Below are positions 1 to 8,875 of a stretch of 36,030 bases of DNA, piece after piece. Origin of the DNA: Amoeboaphelidium occidentale (taxonomy: Eukaryota > Aphelidiomycota > Aphelidea); the NCBI GenBank assembly GCA_023515795.1, contig JALGPX010000108.1:1-36030 (forward strand), written 5' to 3'. Under the pieces are notes generated by a model. That model searched no databases and was not told the origin of the DNA. It worked only from the letters and a program-made list of their open reading frames with translations. The stretch's first letter is position 1; every line of letters starts with the position of its first letter. The translations under genes were made by a program, and so were the position numbers.

Positions 1-1540
1 TGTGCCTATAATCTTGATACTTACTGAACAACAGATTTTCGAATGAATGCCAATAAGGATTCTTTGCCAGCACGGGATTTTCCTCTTTAAGCTTCGACAT
101 TCTTTCATGCAACTCAACAACTGTGAGTTTTTCATCAGAGAGATATAACTCCTCTTCAAATTCGCTGAACAGAATTCCGATTTCAAAGCCAATGAGCTCT
201 ACTTCGGATTTAGCGATGGCGGAAACATAAGATTCAGGAACGTATATCTTCGTTTTGGCGTTCTCGTAGAAAAACTGAGCAAACTCGCTGGGATAATCGT
301 AAAGCCTTTCCACAACACTTTGTCCAATTCTGCAGTCTCTCACTATTCATGTAAACGGAACTTATGTCACCACTAAAAATCTCCCTGTTAGTGAAGTAGC
401 GAACGTAAAAGGAAACATCTGAAGTTGCTTTTCGAATATTCGAGCTGGATTCCTGAAAGCTTGAAAGATCCCTTAAATAGTCAAGATTCTGTGCGATGTT
501 CCGAATTCTTTTTTCTGTTGGTAAGCCCTGGAGGGTCATTTTGTTTGCTTCCGTTATTGAGCTTTTCATCGTTTTGATTTGAAGAACAAAAAAGAATTGT
601 TTGAGGATTCAGGTCAATTTAAACACAGTTCAATTGTTTCAGGCGACGCGAGGAGCTTCAAGGTATAATCTGTGACGACCCAATAGTTATATATATCCAA
701 TACTAACGCCAACACTTGAGACTGAATGCCAAAAGCAACGGTTGATCATGTATTTGGCAAGCTGGAGATTGTTTGGCCTCACCACGGCTATGCCCTGTTG
801 CTTTTCCTTTCCATTGACTATAATAATAATTAGCAAAGAAATAAATATCAAAGAAACTTACGCGGGNCCACAACACTTTGTCCAATTCTGCAGTCTCTCA
901 CTATTCATGTAAACGGAACTTATGTCACCACTAAAATCTCCCTGGTAGTGAAGTACCGAACGTAAAAGGAAATATCTGAAGTTGCTTTTCGAATGATAGA
1001 GCTGGATTCCTGAAAGCTTGAAAGATCCCTTAAAGAGTCAAGATTCTGTGCGATGTTCCGAATTCTTTTTTCTGTTGGTAAGCCCTGGAGGGTCATTTTC
1101 TTTGCTTCCGTTATTGAGCTTTTAATCGCTCTTATTTGAAGAACAAAAAAGAATTGTTTGAGCATTCAGGTCAATTTAAACGCCGTTCAATTGTTTCAGG
1201 CGACGCGAGGCCCTTCAAGGGATAATCTGTGACGACCCAATAGTTATATATATCCAATACTAACGCCAACACTTGAGACTGAATGCCAAAAGCAACGGTT
1301 GATCATGTATTTGGCAAGCTGGAGATTGTTTGGCCTCCCCACGGCTATGTCTTGTTGCTTTTCCTTTCCATTGACTATAAACTGAGTAAGTAAAGAAATA
1401 AATATCGTTTAAACTTACAGGCGAGGACCGGAATAATAGGAAGCCATGTGTCCCCATCCATCACCATACATGGAGTAGTCGTTATTCTCGCGACAAACGT
1501 ATGGTGCCCCCGGAACTCTACAAAAAACTTTCATTATAAT
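1..1540 (-). CDS. Unidentified multi-exon gene, 3' part off the left edge, internally duplicated
   Basis: Family not recognised. Reading leftward, one open frame can be followed through exons at about 704-817, 627-669, 374-561 and 1-342, joined by putative GT..AG introns of 34, 65 and 31 bp, and it leaves the window still open. The last exon is rich in charged helices (for example SEFEEELYLSDEKL). A similar exon set lies at about 868-1374, because the region is tandemly duplicated. In that right copy a T run is one base shorter (4 versus 5) and shifts the frame. An upstream exon around 1426-1520 reads in frame into the right copy (TTTPCMVMDGDTWLPIIPVL). No signal peptide, transmembrane segment or catalytic motif is evident. 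The exon model is my inference from frame continuity and intron size; duplication and a possible assembly join make the 5' part unreliable. Confidence 0.45.
310..866. repeat. Tandem direct repeat, left copy (~557 bp)
   Basis: This block and the one at 868-1425 are near-identical direct repeats with offset 558, differing by scattered substitutions and small indels (roughly 95% identical by eye). Both start at CCACAACACTTTGTCC and end just at an intron donor (CTTAC on the plus strand). The single N at 867 sits exactly at the junction. This may be a genuine tandem exon duplication or two alleles placed side by side by the assembler. Confidence 0.9.
868..1425. repeat. Tandem direct repeat, right copy
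   Basis: Second copy of the block at 310-866. It contains the same exon pieces of the minus-strand gene, but with a one-base shorter homopolymer around 935 that breaks the frame seen in the left copy, and a changed start context (GAATGCTC instead of GAATCCTC). The stretch to the right (about 1540-2117) shows only short scraps of open frame on the minus strand, for example FWDHAANPDDGG near 1640, and no gene I can support. Confidence 0.9.
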
Positions 1541-2117
1541 TATATTTTGATGAGATAAAATTCGAAACTGTACTAGCCTGCTTTTAAGGCAATGCGTTGT
1601 ATCTTGAATCCCTGATTAATTGTTTGATCGAACCTCCATCATCAGGATTCGCAGCATGGTCCCAAAATAAAAGCAACTTTTGGAATGCACTAACTATAAG
1701 CATTCGTACTATGTTAAAGTTTCGAACAAGTTTCTAGATTATAATGACGCCAACTCAATTATGAAACCTTTACCGTATTAATTTTGTTTGTGATCCAGAA
1801 ATACTCGCCTGTCTGAAACATTGCCTACCATAACATGATGTAGAACAATTAATATCCTTTATGTGGATTCTATAAAGAAAATTATGCTGGCTTCACTACT
1901 TCACGTCTGATCAGACGACTTGAATAAAGTTTTGTTTTCCATGGACCATCGACTTAATGGTCACAACGCCTCGCTTTGTATAGCCCTTGAAAAAGGCGGG
2001 TCTACGCTTCAGAATGCAGCTTGTATTGCAAACGTGTAGTTTTAGACTATGTGTCCTTAGCAACGTGGAACGATTCATGATCCTCATGATGGATATTTAT
2101 AGTTTTTCTGTTTCAAC

Positions 2118-4634
2118 ATGCACTTGGTCTTTTGCTTCATCCTCTTACTCAGATTATGCGACACTTCAACATATGAGTGGACTTGGCTGAAAGGTGATCG
2201 ATTACAGAATACGCCTGCGAAGTTTGGCCAAACTGGTTTCCCGTCAGATGATGTGATGCCTGGAGCAAGAACAGAAATGAACTATTGCTTTGATCAGGAG
2301 AGAGATACACTTGTTATTTTCGGCGGGACCGGTGTAGCCAAGACTTCAGATATCGGAACATTGAACGACGTTTGGTCATACAATGTTGCTACTAATCAAT
2401 TCACACATCACTTTGGTGGGCAGTCCATTTACCAGTCTGGATGTTTCACTGACAGGGGAGTATTTAGCTCGGAGAGTTCTCCTAGGGGACGATCTGACTC
2501 CAATGTTTTATGCTCCTTAGATGAAGATAGCATTTACTTGTATGGACCTACTTTCACAGTCCCTGGCATAGAACGTAACCGCGCCACCAAAGAAAGATTA
2601 ACTTGTAGCTGTGCCGGGAAATGATTTGTGGCAGGTTTGTAATGTTGTCTACATAATCTGACCATGGATAGTTTAATCTGACATCTCGAATGTGGAAGTG
2701 GATAAATGGACCTGCCCAAGAAGATTTTGGCCCAGATGCTCCACAAGTTGGAAGCGCGCTTTTCAAAAGTGCTAAAAACAAGAATAACAAGCTTTGGTAT
2801 ATATTCGAGGGGTGGGATGTAATTAAACAAGGTTATTTGCTTAAAGCGACTAATTTTTGTAAGGCCCAATGATGAAGTTGTGGACATTTAACTCTTCTAA
2901 TGAGACTTGGACTGCGGAAGATACAAGCATAGGCGCCTTAGGAAGAGAAGCCTCTTATCTTACGACTTTAGAGATATTTCCCGATGAGAATCAAATGTTT
3001 ATATTCGGTGGAGAAATTTTTCGAGACGGTAATTCTTAGTCTCATTGACCTAATAGTAGGATTGTCAAATATTTCTTCCCAGCTATGGAGCTATGACTTG
3101 ATCACAAAGGTTTGGAGTAGATCTTTCAAGACCTTCGAGAATGATATTTTGGGCTCATATGAAAACTTAAAGATAATTTCGTTTGAGCAGCATCCAGGCG
3201 CCAGATACTATCATGCTTCAGCCTCAGATAGCGAGAAAGGTTTAATCTTTGTTTTTGGTGGGATTGGTTATGGAGGAGGGGCAAAGGGTAAAAAAGGCGT
3301 TCTGAGTGATTTGTGGGTGTATGATTTGACCTATAACGTCTGGGTCTGGTTGTCTGGATCGAAAGAACTCAATCAAAGAAATGTGTTCGGAACTAAAGGT
3401 GTTGCAAGTCAGTCATCTAAGCCTGGATCTCGAGCTAACTTGGTTGGATTTTTCTCAAAGTCTAAAAATGCTTTCATTATATTCGGAGGAAAGTTTAATC
3501 AGGACGGTACTCTTCTTGAGAACCAAGTGTGGTCATTCGAGATCCCAAAAAACCTTATCCTTGATTTGAATTCTACTATAAACTCTGAAACGCTTGCATT
3601 GACATCAATGTCAGTAAGAAGATCTAATACAAATCCAGGCCTATCCGATAATGAAGAAACTGTTGATAATACGAGACTGCTCATCACAGTGGCTGTATCA
3701 GTAGTATTAATTGTTGGAACAGGTCTTGCTTTCTATATATTTAACGCAAAGAGGTCTAAAGCACAACTGAATGAGTCGAAAAGAAAGCTGAAGGGTCAAG
3801 GAGTTTCGACGTCAGATGCAAGCACAAATTATACAGCAACGCAAAGAGAAAAAACCAACATGAATGAAATGACGCTTTTTACAAAAAATGTTGGAATATC
3901 GAAGCCAGGTACAATATTATCTTTAGCGCTTCATGGTTTTAGGTTTCGCTGAGCTTTCACGAGACGAATATGCTATGCTTGAGCTTATCGCAAAAGGAGG
4001 AGGTGGCCAAGTTTTTATTGGAGATGCTTTCTCTGAGAAAACATCTGCGTACGGCCAAAAGATCATAATCAAGTTTATCGGTAAAAGCTATTACTTTTTG
4101 AGCGAACTACAAAGAAAGGCCTTTGATCAAGAAGTGGCAGTAATGATGGCTCTGAAAGAGTGCCCAAACATCGCCAAGATTATCGGTTATTCTAATGTAC
4201 CGTGTTTGATGGTTATGAAATTATATAAGGATGGTTCTTTAAAAGACTGGAAAAGTAAGAAACATTTAGTTCGAAACGAAAAATTCTATTTATGTTTCGA
4301 CATAGCATTTGGTATATATCAGCTTCATCGTAGAGAGATAGCTCATTGTGATTTAAAGCCTGCAAATGTACTTATTGATACAGAAAATGGTGTTTTACGA
4401 GCTTACATCACAGACTTTGGAATCGCACAAGTTCTCTCATCCACAAGCTTGGCGGCAAAATCTTTCAAATTGGCGAATCTTAGAGGACTATCGATTCATT
4501 ATGCGGCACCAGAAGCGTTTGGGAGATTTAGAAATAAGACTGAAGAGACACCACAAGTGTTGAAAGCGGGTGACATATTCTCTTTTGCGATGATAATTTA
4601 CGAACTGATGTCAAATGTTTCGCCATGGACGTAG
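2118..4634 (+). CDS. Receptor-like protein: signal peptide, kelch repeats, TM helix, protein kinase
   Basis: Six exons, 2118-2574, 2609-2634, 2672-2831, 2864-3028, 3060-3908 and 3943-4634, with introns of 34, 37, 32, 31 and 34 bp, give one frame of 782 residues. Residues 1-16 are a signal peptide (MHLVFCFILLLRLCDT). About 20-450 carry kelch-type blades, seen as repeated hydrophobic-FGG stretches (VIFGGTG, FIFGGE, FVFGGIG, IIFGGK) followed by W-Y/F-N/D motifs (NDVWSYNV, LWTFN, LWSYD, DLWVYD). A helix around 505-525 (LLITVAVSVVLIVGTGLAFY) is followed by basic residues. The cytoplasmic part is a kinase: GGGGQVFIG glycine loop, IIIKF lysine, HCDLKPANV catalytic loop, DFG, YAAPEA, DIFSFAMIIYELM. 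It stops at SPWT, before the C-lobe is complete. Role inferred: cell-surface sensing; ligand unknown. Its remaining tail appears in another frame just downstream. Confidence 0.85.
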
Positions 4635-4872
4635 AAATTCGTTTCAAGTAGATGAAAGGGTAGCATAGAATAAAAAATTTTTGGTCACCCAAACACTTAG
4701 TCGAAACCTGGACCGGTCACCGGTTGGTCAAGGCAAAAAAGAATTATTATTTCCAGTAAAAATACCAACCTGCACAGATAAAATTACTGAATGGCTGAAT
4801 AGAATTCTGGTCATGCAAACTATAACTGCCAGAAGAGTCAAATTTCGCTTGTTACAAGAATCAAGTTATTAG
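4635..4872 (+). pseudogene. Out-of-frame remnant of the kinase C-lobe
   Basis: In the frame that starts after the kinase stop, residues such as NSFQVDERV, then VGQGKKELLFPVKIP and ITEWLNRILVMQTITARRV resemble the usual end of a tyrosine-kinase-like C-lobe (G-K/R-P...FP..IP...I..L...R). To reach it from the SPWT end of the upstream gene one needs a frame change near 4630, and there is a TAG at 4666. I therefore read it as the degraded 3' end of the same kinase gene, or the result of sequence errors. An intron of 33 or 38 bp from the GT at 4631 was tried, but it leads into a frame that ends soon after. Moderate confidence. Confidence 0.5.
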
Positions 4873-5089
4873 CAGCACTCAAAAGGGAGAACCCGGAGAA
4901 CAACTATAGGAGAGACCACAGGATACTCACAAAAGTCAGTCAGCCCTATGAACGGAGCATAGCAATAATTGAGAACATCGTTTTTGCTGCTTTTTTCTGC
5001 GGTAGTACCGTATATTGATTTACTCACACAGAGATGGATTAAAAGTACACAGACACGGGCACTGAAATATTTGTATTATAAGCGTTTAT
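4873..5089. other. Intergenic stretch, no feature seen
   Basis: AT-rich sequence between the kinase remnant and the small minus-strand frame. It contains T runs at about 4980-4998, but I see no gene, repeat or clear terminal inverted repeat marking a left end of the neighbouring Fanzor copy. Confidence 0.5.
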
Positions 5090-5416
5090 TCATTGGATGA
5101 TATACACCGAGAGAGGCCTTCCTTCTTCTCTATCCTTTAATAGACACTTTAAATGATCGCAAAGTTTTCTTAGTGATCTTTTGCATTTAACAGCCATCAG
5201 AGTTTGTAAATGTTCAAGCACATCATTCTTCTGCAGTTCTTCTTCCCACATCAGAGTTTTAACTGTATCATACAACGGCTTTCGCCTTGTGTAAAACTTT
5301 ACTTGTAGTGTACCATACAAAACAAGAACTTGAACCGAAATGAAAGAATAGAATTTTTGCAATTTTCGTGATAGTTTGGAGTCTTTTTCATTTTCTGATA
5401 TGAAGAAGAAATGCAA
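5090..5416 (-). CDS. Small unidentified ORF overlapping the Fanzor start, opposite strand
   Basis: A 108-residue frame on the minus strand. Its C-terminal two thirds look like real protein, alternating charged and hydrophobic residues (EEELQKNDVLEHLQTLMAV, LRKLCDHLKCLLKDREEG). The first codons overlap the start of the plus-strand Fanzor frame (ATG at 5400). It could be the stranded 3' end of a host gene displaced by the insertion, a gene read divergently, or chance. No family recognised. Confidence 0.3.
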   Translation of the reverse strand: MHFFFISENEKDSKLSRKLQKFYSFISVQVLVLYGTLQVKFYTRRKPLYDTVKTLMWEEELQKNDVLEHLQTLMAVKCKRSLRKLCDHLKCLLKDREEGRPLSVYIIQ

Positions 5417-7439
5417 ACTACCTGATGAAGGTGACGAAGATTATGATCCTGCTGTTGAGGATGATGCTGCTTCCGAGCCCATGGGGGAACCTGAAGAGGA
5501 AGAGGAGGATGATATGACCCCTATCCCAATGACGTCAATTGTAACGAGAAAGACTGGACTGAACTCCTTGCTCCCTAATGAAATACTGAGGACAAAGATA
5601 AGAGATATGGTTGATGCAATGAATTTCATTCGATATCATGGGTCCCGCCTTCTTAATCTCTATGTTGTGCAGATGTGCTCAGAAGGGCGGGATTTGGGGT
5701 TGTTGACCTGTGGGTATGGAGGCGTTTTACGACACTTCTTTATGGCGGTTTGCAACAATGCCGGTCATCATCGAACCACTCGTCTTGATGATAATGTTGC
5801 CCCTCTGGCTGAAATCGATAGGAATAGGGCTTTTGAATATGGTATTGAGTTTCCTTTGAATTTCGGAGTATCTAGTACCTTAAACAGTATGGTGGCCGCA
5901 TATGAGACAAATTTGATGAATTATATTACAACTACGACGACGTGTGGTAGATTTCGTAGGTGGCTGATGCATTTCTTGGAGCTGGAGTATCCGGATTGTT
6001 TTAAAGTCAAGAAACGGAGTACATCCGGTGCAAATTATTGCATAACATTGTTGAATGCAATGCCGAAGGAGAATGCTGAGTTACCAGAGCTTCCAAAAAT
6101 ATTAGAAAAATTTGCTAAGAAACACGACAGGACGAGCATTTTGAGGGCCCTAAGAGCAGTGTACAAGTCTTTGGCGGCTAAAAAAGTACAGAAAAGTCTC
6201 TCGTTAGATAAGGAGTTTTTTCAGAAATACTGGTACGAGTTCATGAACTTGCAGTATCACATTCTTGAACACTTTACGAAGTACTCTGAGGCAGATGCCC
6301 AAACAAGATTGGAAGAAAATCGGCGTGGCAAAGGTGTAAGAGTCAATAAAACGGTGCCACTGGCTGATGTTAAAACTTCCCATGTGTTTTTTGACGGAAG
6401 TGGTCTTTCCGAAGTGGTTCACCGGGCGTTCGAAGAAGAATCATTTGTTGGCCCTCCCAATCATCCAAGAGATCTTACAGTAATGAAACGAAAGGCGCTC
6501 TTTACTGGCATTAAGTCGAGGGTGCTATTGTGGAATTGGGCTGTTAAGTTGAAATGTGTAAAACATAATAATCTGGACTTCAACTACTCATTCAGTACTG
6601 ATGAAGTAAGTGTGTCTGTTCACTTTAAAAAGCCTAGTTTCAAGGAATAACTTAATGACAAAGAGTTTCTGTGGAGTAACCAGATGAAGTATTCGCCGAT
6701 TTGCATTGAAACCGGGTCGTTGTGGGCGTTGACCCTGGAAGAATTGATTTGGTTGTTTGCTGTGATGGCTCAAGGAAGAGTTTCGGTTGTTCAGGAAAAG
6801 AATGGCAAGAAATCGCTGGCTTCAGGTGTCAAAGATGGCGTCAGAAAAGTTGGTTAGAGAAGAACGATAATATTCAAACAATTGTAAAGGATATGCCTTC
6901 AGCAAAGGTCACAAAGGTCGAAGTCGATCTCACTTATCTGAACTACATTCTAAGACACTACGCTGCTCTCGCTGATTTTTACGGTCCTCAAAGGTGGAGG
7001 CAGTTAAGAAGAAAAACAGAAATTAAGAAAACCAAAGCCTTTGATATTGTGTGCAGAAGAATCGCTGGAAAAAAATTTCGAAAGAGTCGTTGCTTATGGC
7101 TCTGGTGGATTTTCTAGCTGTTCGCGTGGACATGCACCGTTACCGGTGAAGGGTTTGTTTAAAGCGTTGAAACAGAAGAATGCTCTTGTTCGTCTGGTTT
7201 GGGAGCATCGTACAAGCAAACTTTGCTGTTAGTGTGAAGGCGAGTTACCTGAAGGCAAGAGATGGCAGGTGAGAATTTGTAAGACTTGCAAAATACAATG
7301 GAATCGTGATTTCAACGCTGCTAACAACATAAGGAAGATTCTGATACACATGGAGGAGAACAGCGGAGAAAGACCATACAATTTTCTAACGAAGAAACAA
7401 CAAAAAAGCAAGGGAAACGACTTCATTGTCGGTGGATAA
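5400..7439 (+). mobile_element. Decayed Fanzor (TnpB-like RNA-guided nuclease) copy
   Basis: Fanzor proteins are eukaryotic relatives of bacterial TnpB and cut DNA guided by an RNA encoded at the element's 3' end. The copy starts at ATG 5400 after a TTG-led extension, with an acidic, low-complexity N-terminus. The next ~370 residues end with the family-like FSTDEVSVSV. Then come RuvC-I (GVDPGRIDLVV, Asp codon 6731-6733), the central block with FYGP-RWR-L and EIKKTKAFD, the VVAYGSGGFSS stretch, a later glutamate (LVWEHRTSK) that may be the displaced catalytic Glu known in Fanzors, a zinc ribbon (CC.C and CKTC), and RuvC-III (WNRDFNAANNI). About four breaks are seen: TAA at 6648, a frame change near 6720, a 7-A run at about 7070-7076 with frame change, and TAG at 7230. 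All key motifs remain legible, so decay is recent or some breaks are sequence errors. Boundaries of the element beyond the gene are not visible. Confidence 0.85.
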
Positions 7440-7474
7440 CCTTGGCTAGCTGTAGTAAAGCATTATTACCAAAA

Positions 7475-7594
7475 ATCATGAAATTTCACGTCGAAGGAGC
7501 TATTTGGTTCATCTATTTGGTTTCGGACCAGTGTGATTGATTGACAGAAATAAACCGAACTGTTCTGTATGACAAAGACGTTTAATTTCATAAT
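7475..7594. repeat. Imperfect inverted repeat 3' of the Fanzor copy
   Basis: The 18 bases at 7475-7492 (ATCATGAAATTTCACGTC) match the reverse complement of 7577-7594 at about 15 of 18 positions, which would fold into a stem closing an ~84-base loop. A smaller hairpin at 7577-7606 reuses the right arm (ATTTCA...TGAAAT). It lies 36-155 bases after the last Fanzor codon, where the guide RNA and right end of such elements are usually found. The link to Fanzor is inference. Confidence 0.4.
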
Positions 7595-7763
7595 CGTGAA
7601 ATCGTCCATATAAAGGGTTTGACGATCATCGGCTACTGAGAGCAATCATATATCAATTTTAAGGATTCTTCTTGCGTAGGTTTTTACGGACACGAGGAAC
7701 CCTGAAGGAAAATGATTCGATCAACAATCAGTGGTGGTGGCCCAAGTTGCCATCACTAATCAC

Positions 7764-7770
7764 TATAAAT
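7764..7770 (+). promoter_or_regulatory. TATA box of the small secreted peptide gene
   Basis: TATAAAT 37 bases before the ATG at 7807. With the usual 25-30 base spacing the transcript would start about 5-15 bases before the start codon. Confidence 0.55.
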
Positions 7771-7806
7771 ACCGCCCATAAAATCTGTTGTAACACTATC
7801 CAAGAA

Positions 7807-8021
7807 ATGAAATTCTTACTGATCTCAGCAGCTTTGATCACTCTTTCAAGTGCCGCCAACGTTATCCAGACTAAAACGTATGTTCCAACGAGTTCTTTCA
7901 TTTACAACTGTGTAGATTGTTGCGTCAACCGAAGCCAGTTCCAACAGTTCATTATGACACGGAGTACATTCCCGTATTTCACAAACCATTCAACAGAACC
8001 ACGACTACGCTAGCGCCTTAA
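7807..8021 (+). CDS. Small secreted peptide (58 aa), unknown function
   Basis: Two exons, 7807-7877 and 7916-8021, separated by a 38-bp GT..AG intron, give a 58-residue protein. Residues 1-18 are a clear signal peptide (MKFLLISAALITLSSAAN). The mature part is short, proline-, threonine- and aromatic-rich (QPKPVPTVHYDTEYIPVF) and ends in a T-run and LAP. Reading straight through the intron also gives an open frame to 8013, but the spliced version has the more protein-like C-terminus and the usual intron size. A TATA box lies upstream and an AATAAA signal at 8025-8030. No cysteines in the mature peptide. It may be a secreted effector, cell-wall peptide or pheromone-like precursor; none of these can be shown. 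Confidence 0.65.
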
Positions 8022-8024
8022 CCC

Positions 8025-8030
8025 AATAAA
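8025..8030 (+). terminator. Polyadenylation signal AATAAA
   Basis: Canonical AATAAA starting 3 bases after the TAA of the secreted peptide gene. The minus-strand HMG-box gene ends only 30 bases further on, so the two transcripts converge. Confidence 0.5.
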
Positions 8031-8060
8031 CGCCTTTAACCATTTATTACTATCAAGGAT

Positions 8061-8834
8061 TTAAGCAAATGCGACAACAGGAGTTTGTTCTTCCTTATTC
8101 TTCTGTTCCTTATTCTTTTTCTTCTTGTGCTTTTTCTTTTGCTTCTTTTCTTCAGCTGAAGTAGCAGCAGTAGCAGCAGCAGTTGTTGAAGTAACAGGCG
8201 CAACAGATGTTTCGGTCTTCTTCACAGCTGCTTTTGCAACAACAGGTGAGTTCTTGACAGAGGTTGGTGGTGAAGCTGGTTCTTGAGGTGCAGGAGTAGG
8301 AACAGGAGCAGCTTGCTGTTGAGGTGCAGGAACAGGTGAAGCAGAACCATCTGAAACAACAGCCTTATCAGTTTCATCGTTAATTGCCTTTGCCTTCTGA
8401 AGGTACACGTTCTTCTGTTCTTTAGTCAATGCACCCCATTCTTTACCAAGTGCAGACATCTTCTCATTCGGTGCCATATCCAAATGAGGGCGTCTTTCAT
8501 TGCAGAACAACATGTATCCGGTCGTGTGCTTTTTTCTTTCCTTCTTCTCAGCCTTGACCTTGCGCTTTTTTTGTTGACTCTTAAACTGAGGTACCTCCAA
8601 AAGCTCAGATGGTTCTGGACCTTTGGCCAATGCTGCAGACTTACAGAACTCATTGATCAATGCCTGTCCTTCAATGATCTTTTGTTGTCCTTCCTGGATC
8701 AAATCCTGGCCTGCGACGAACTAAACTATCAGATACTTAACAAAGTTATGAAGTACCTTCGCAAAATCTTCAGTATCAACAAGCAATTGAGCGTAAACGC
8801 GTTTTTTATTGATGTTCTGTTGTGTTGGTGACAT
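8061..8834 (-). CDS. HMG-box protein with lysine-rich C-terminal tail
   Basis: Two exons, 8757-8834 and 8061-8720 (intron 36 bp), give 245 residues. One HMG box lies around residues 80-130: TGYMLFCNERRPHL, then GKEWGALTKEQKNVYLQKA, the pattern that bends DNA or binds chromatin non-specifically. The N-terminus is predicted helical (AQLLVDTEDFAK, EGQQKIIEGQALINEF). After the box comes a low-complexity P/A/T/V-rich linker, and the protein ends in a very basic stretch rich in K (KKQKKKHKKKKNKEQ), which fits nuclear or nucleolar targeting. A protein with one box and a KKXK tail could be a chromatin architecture factor like Nhp6 relatives, but the extra domains do not match a specific member. Gene identity as an HMG-box protein is secure; function is inferred. 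Confidence 0.85.
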
Positions 8835-8875
8835 TTGACTGAAAATTTAGCAAAATCCGGCTTTGGTGGGCGTGA

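Noticed and set aside
4631-4668. 33- or 38-bp intron that would extend the kelch-kinase past SPWT
   Set aside because: Either acceptor leads into a frame that ends within 35 codons and does not include the C-lobe-like sequence.
6606-6683. GTAAGT at 6606 as an intron donor in the Fanzor gene
   Set aside because: The bases right after it code for VSVSVHFKK, which is conserved in the family, so it is coding and not an intron.
7230-7232. Reassigned TAG codon as an explanation for the stop in the Fanzor zinc ribbon
   Set aside because: Other genes in the window end with TAG, TAA or TGA in the normal way (TAG at 17305-17307 for the WD40 gene), so the standard code applies.
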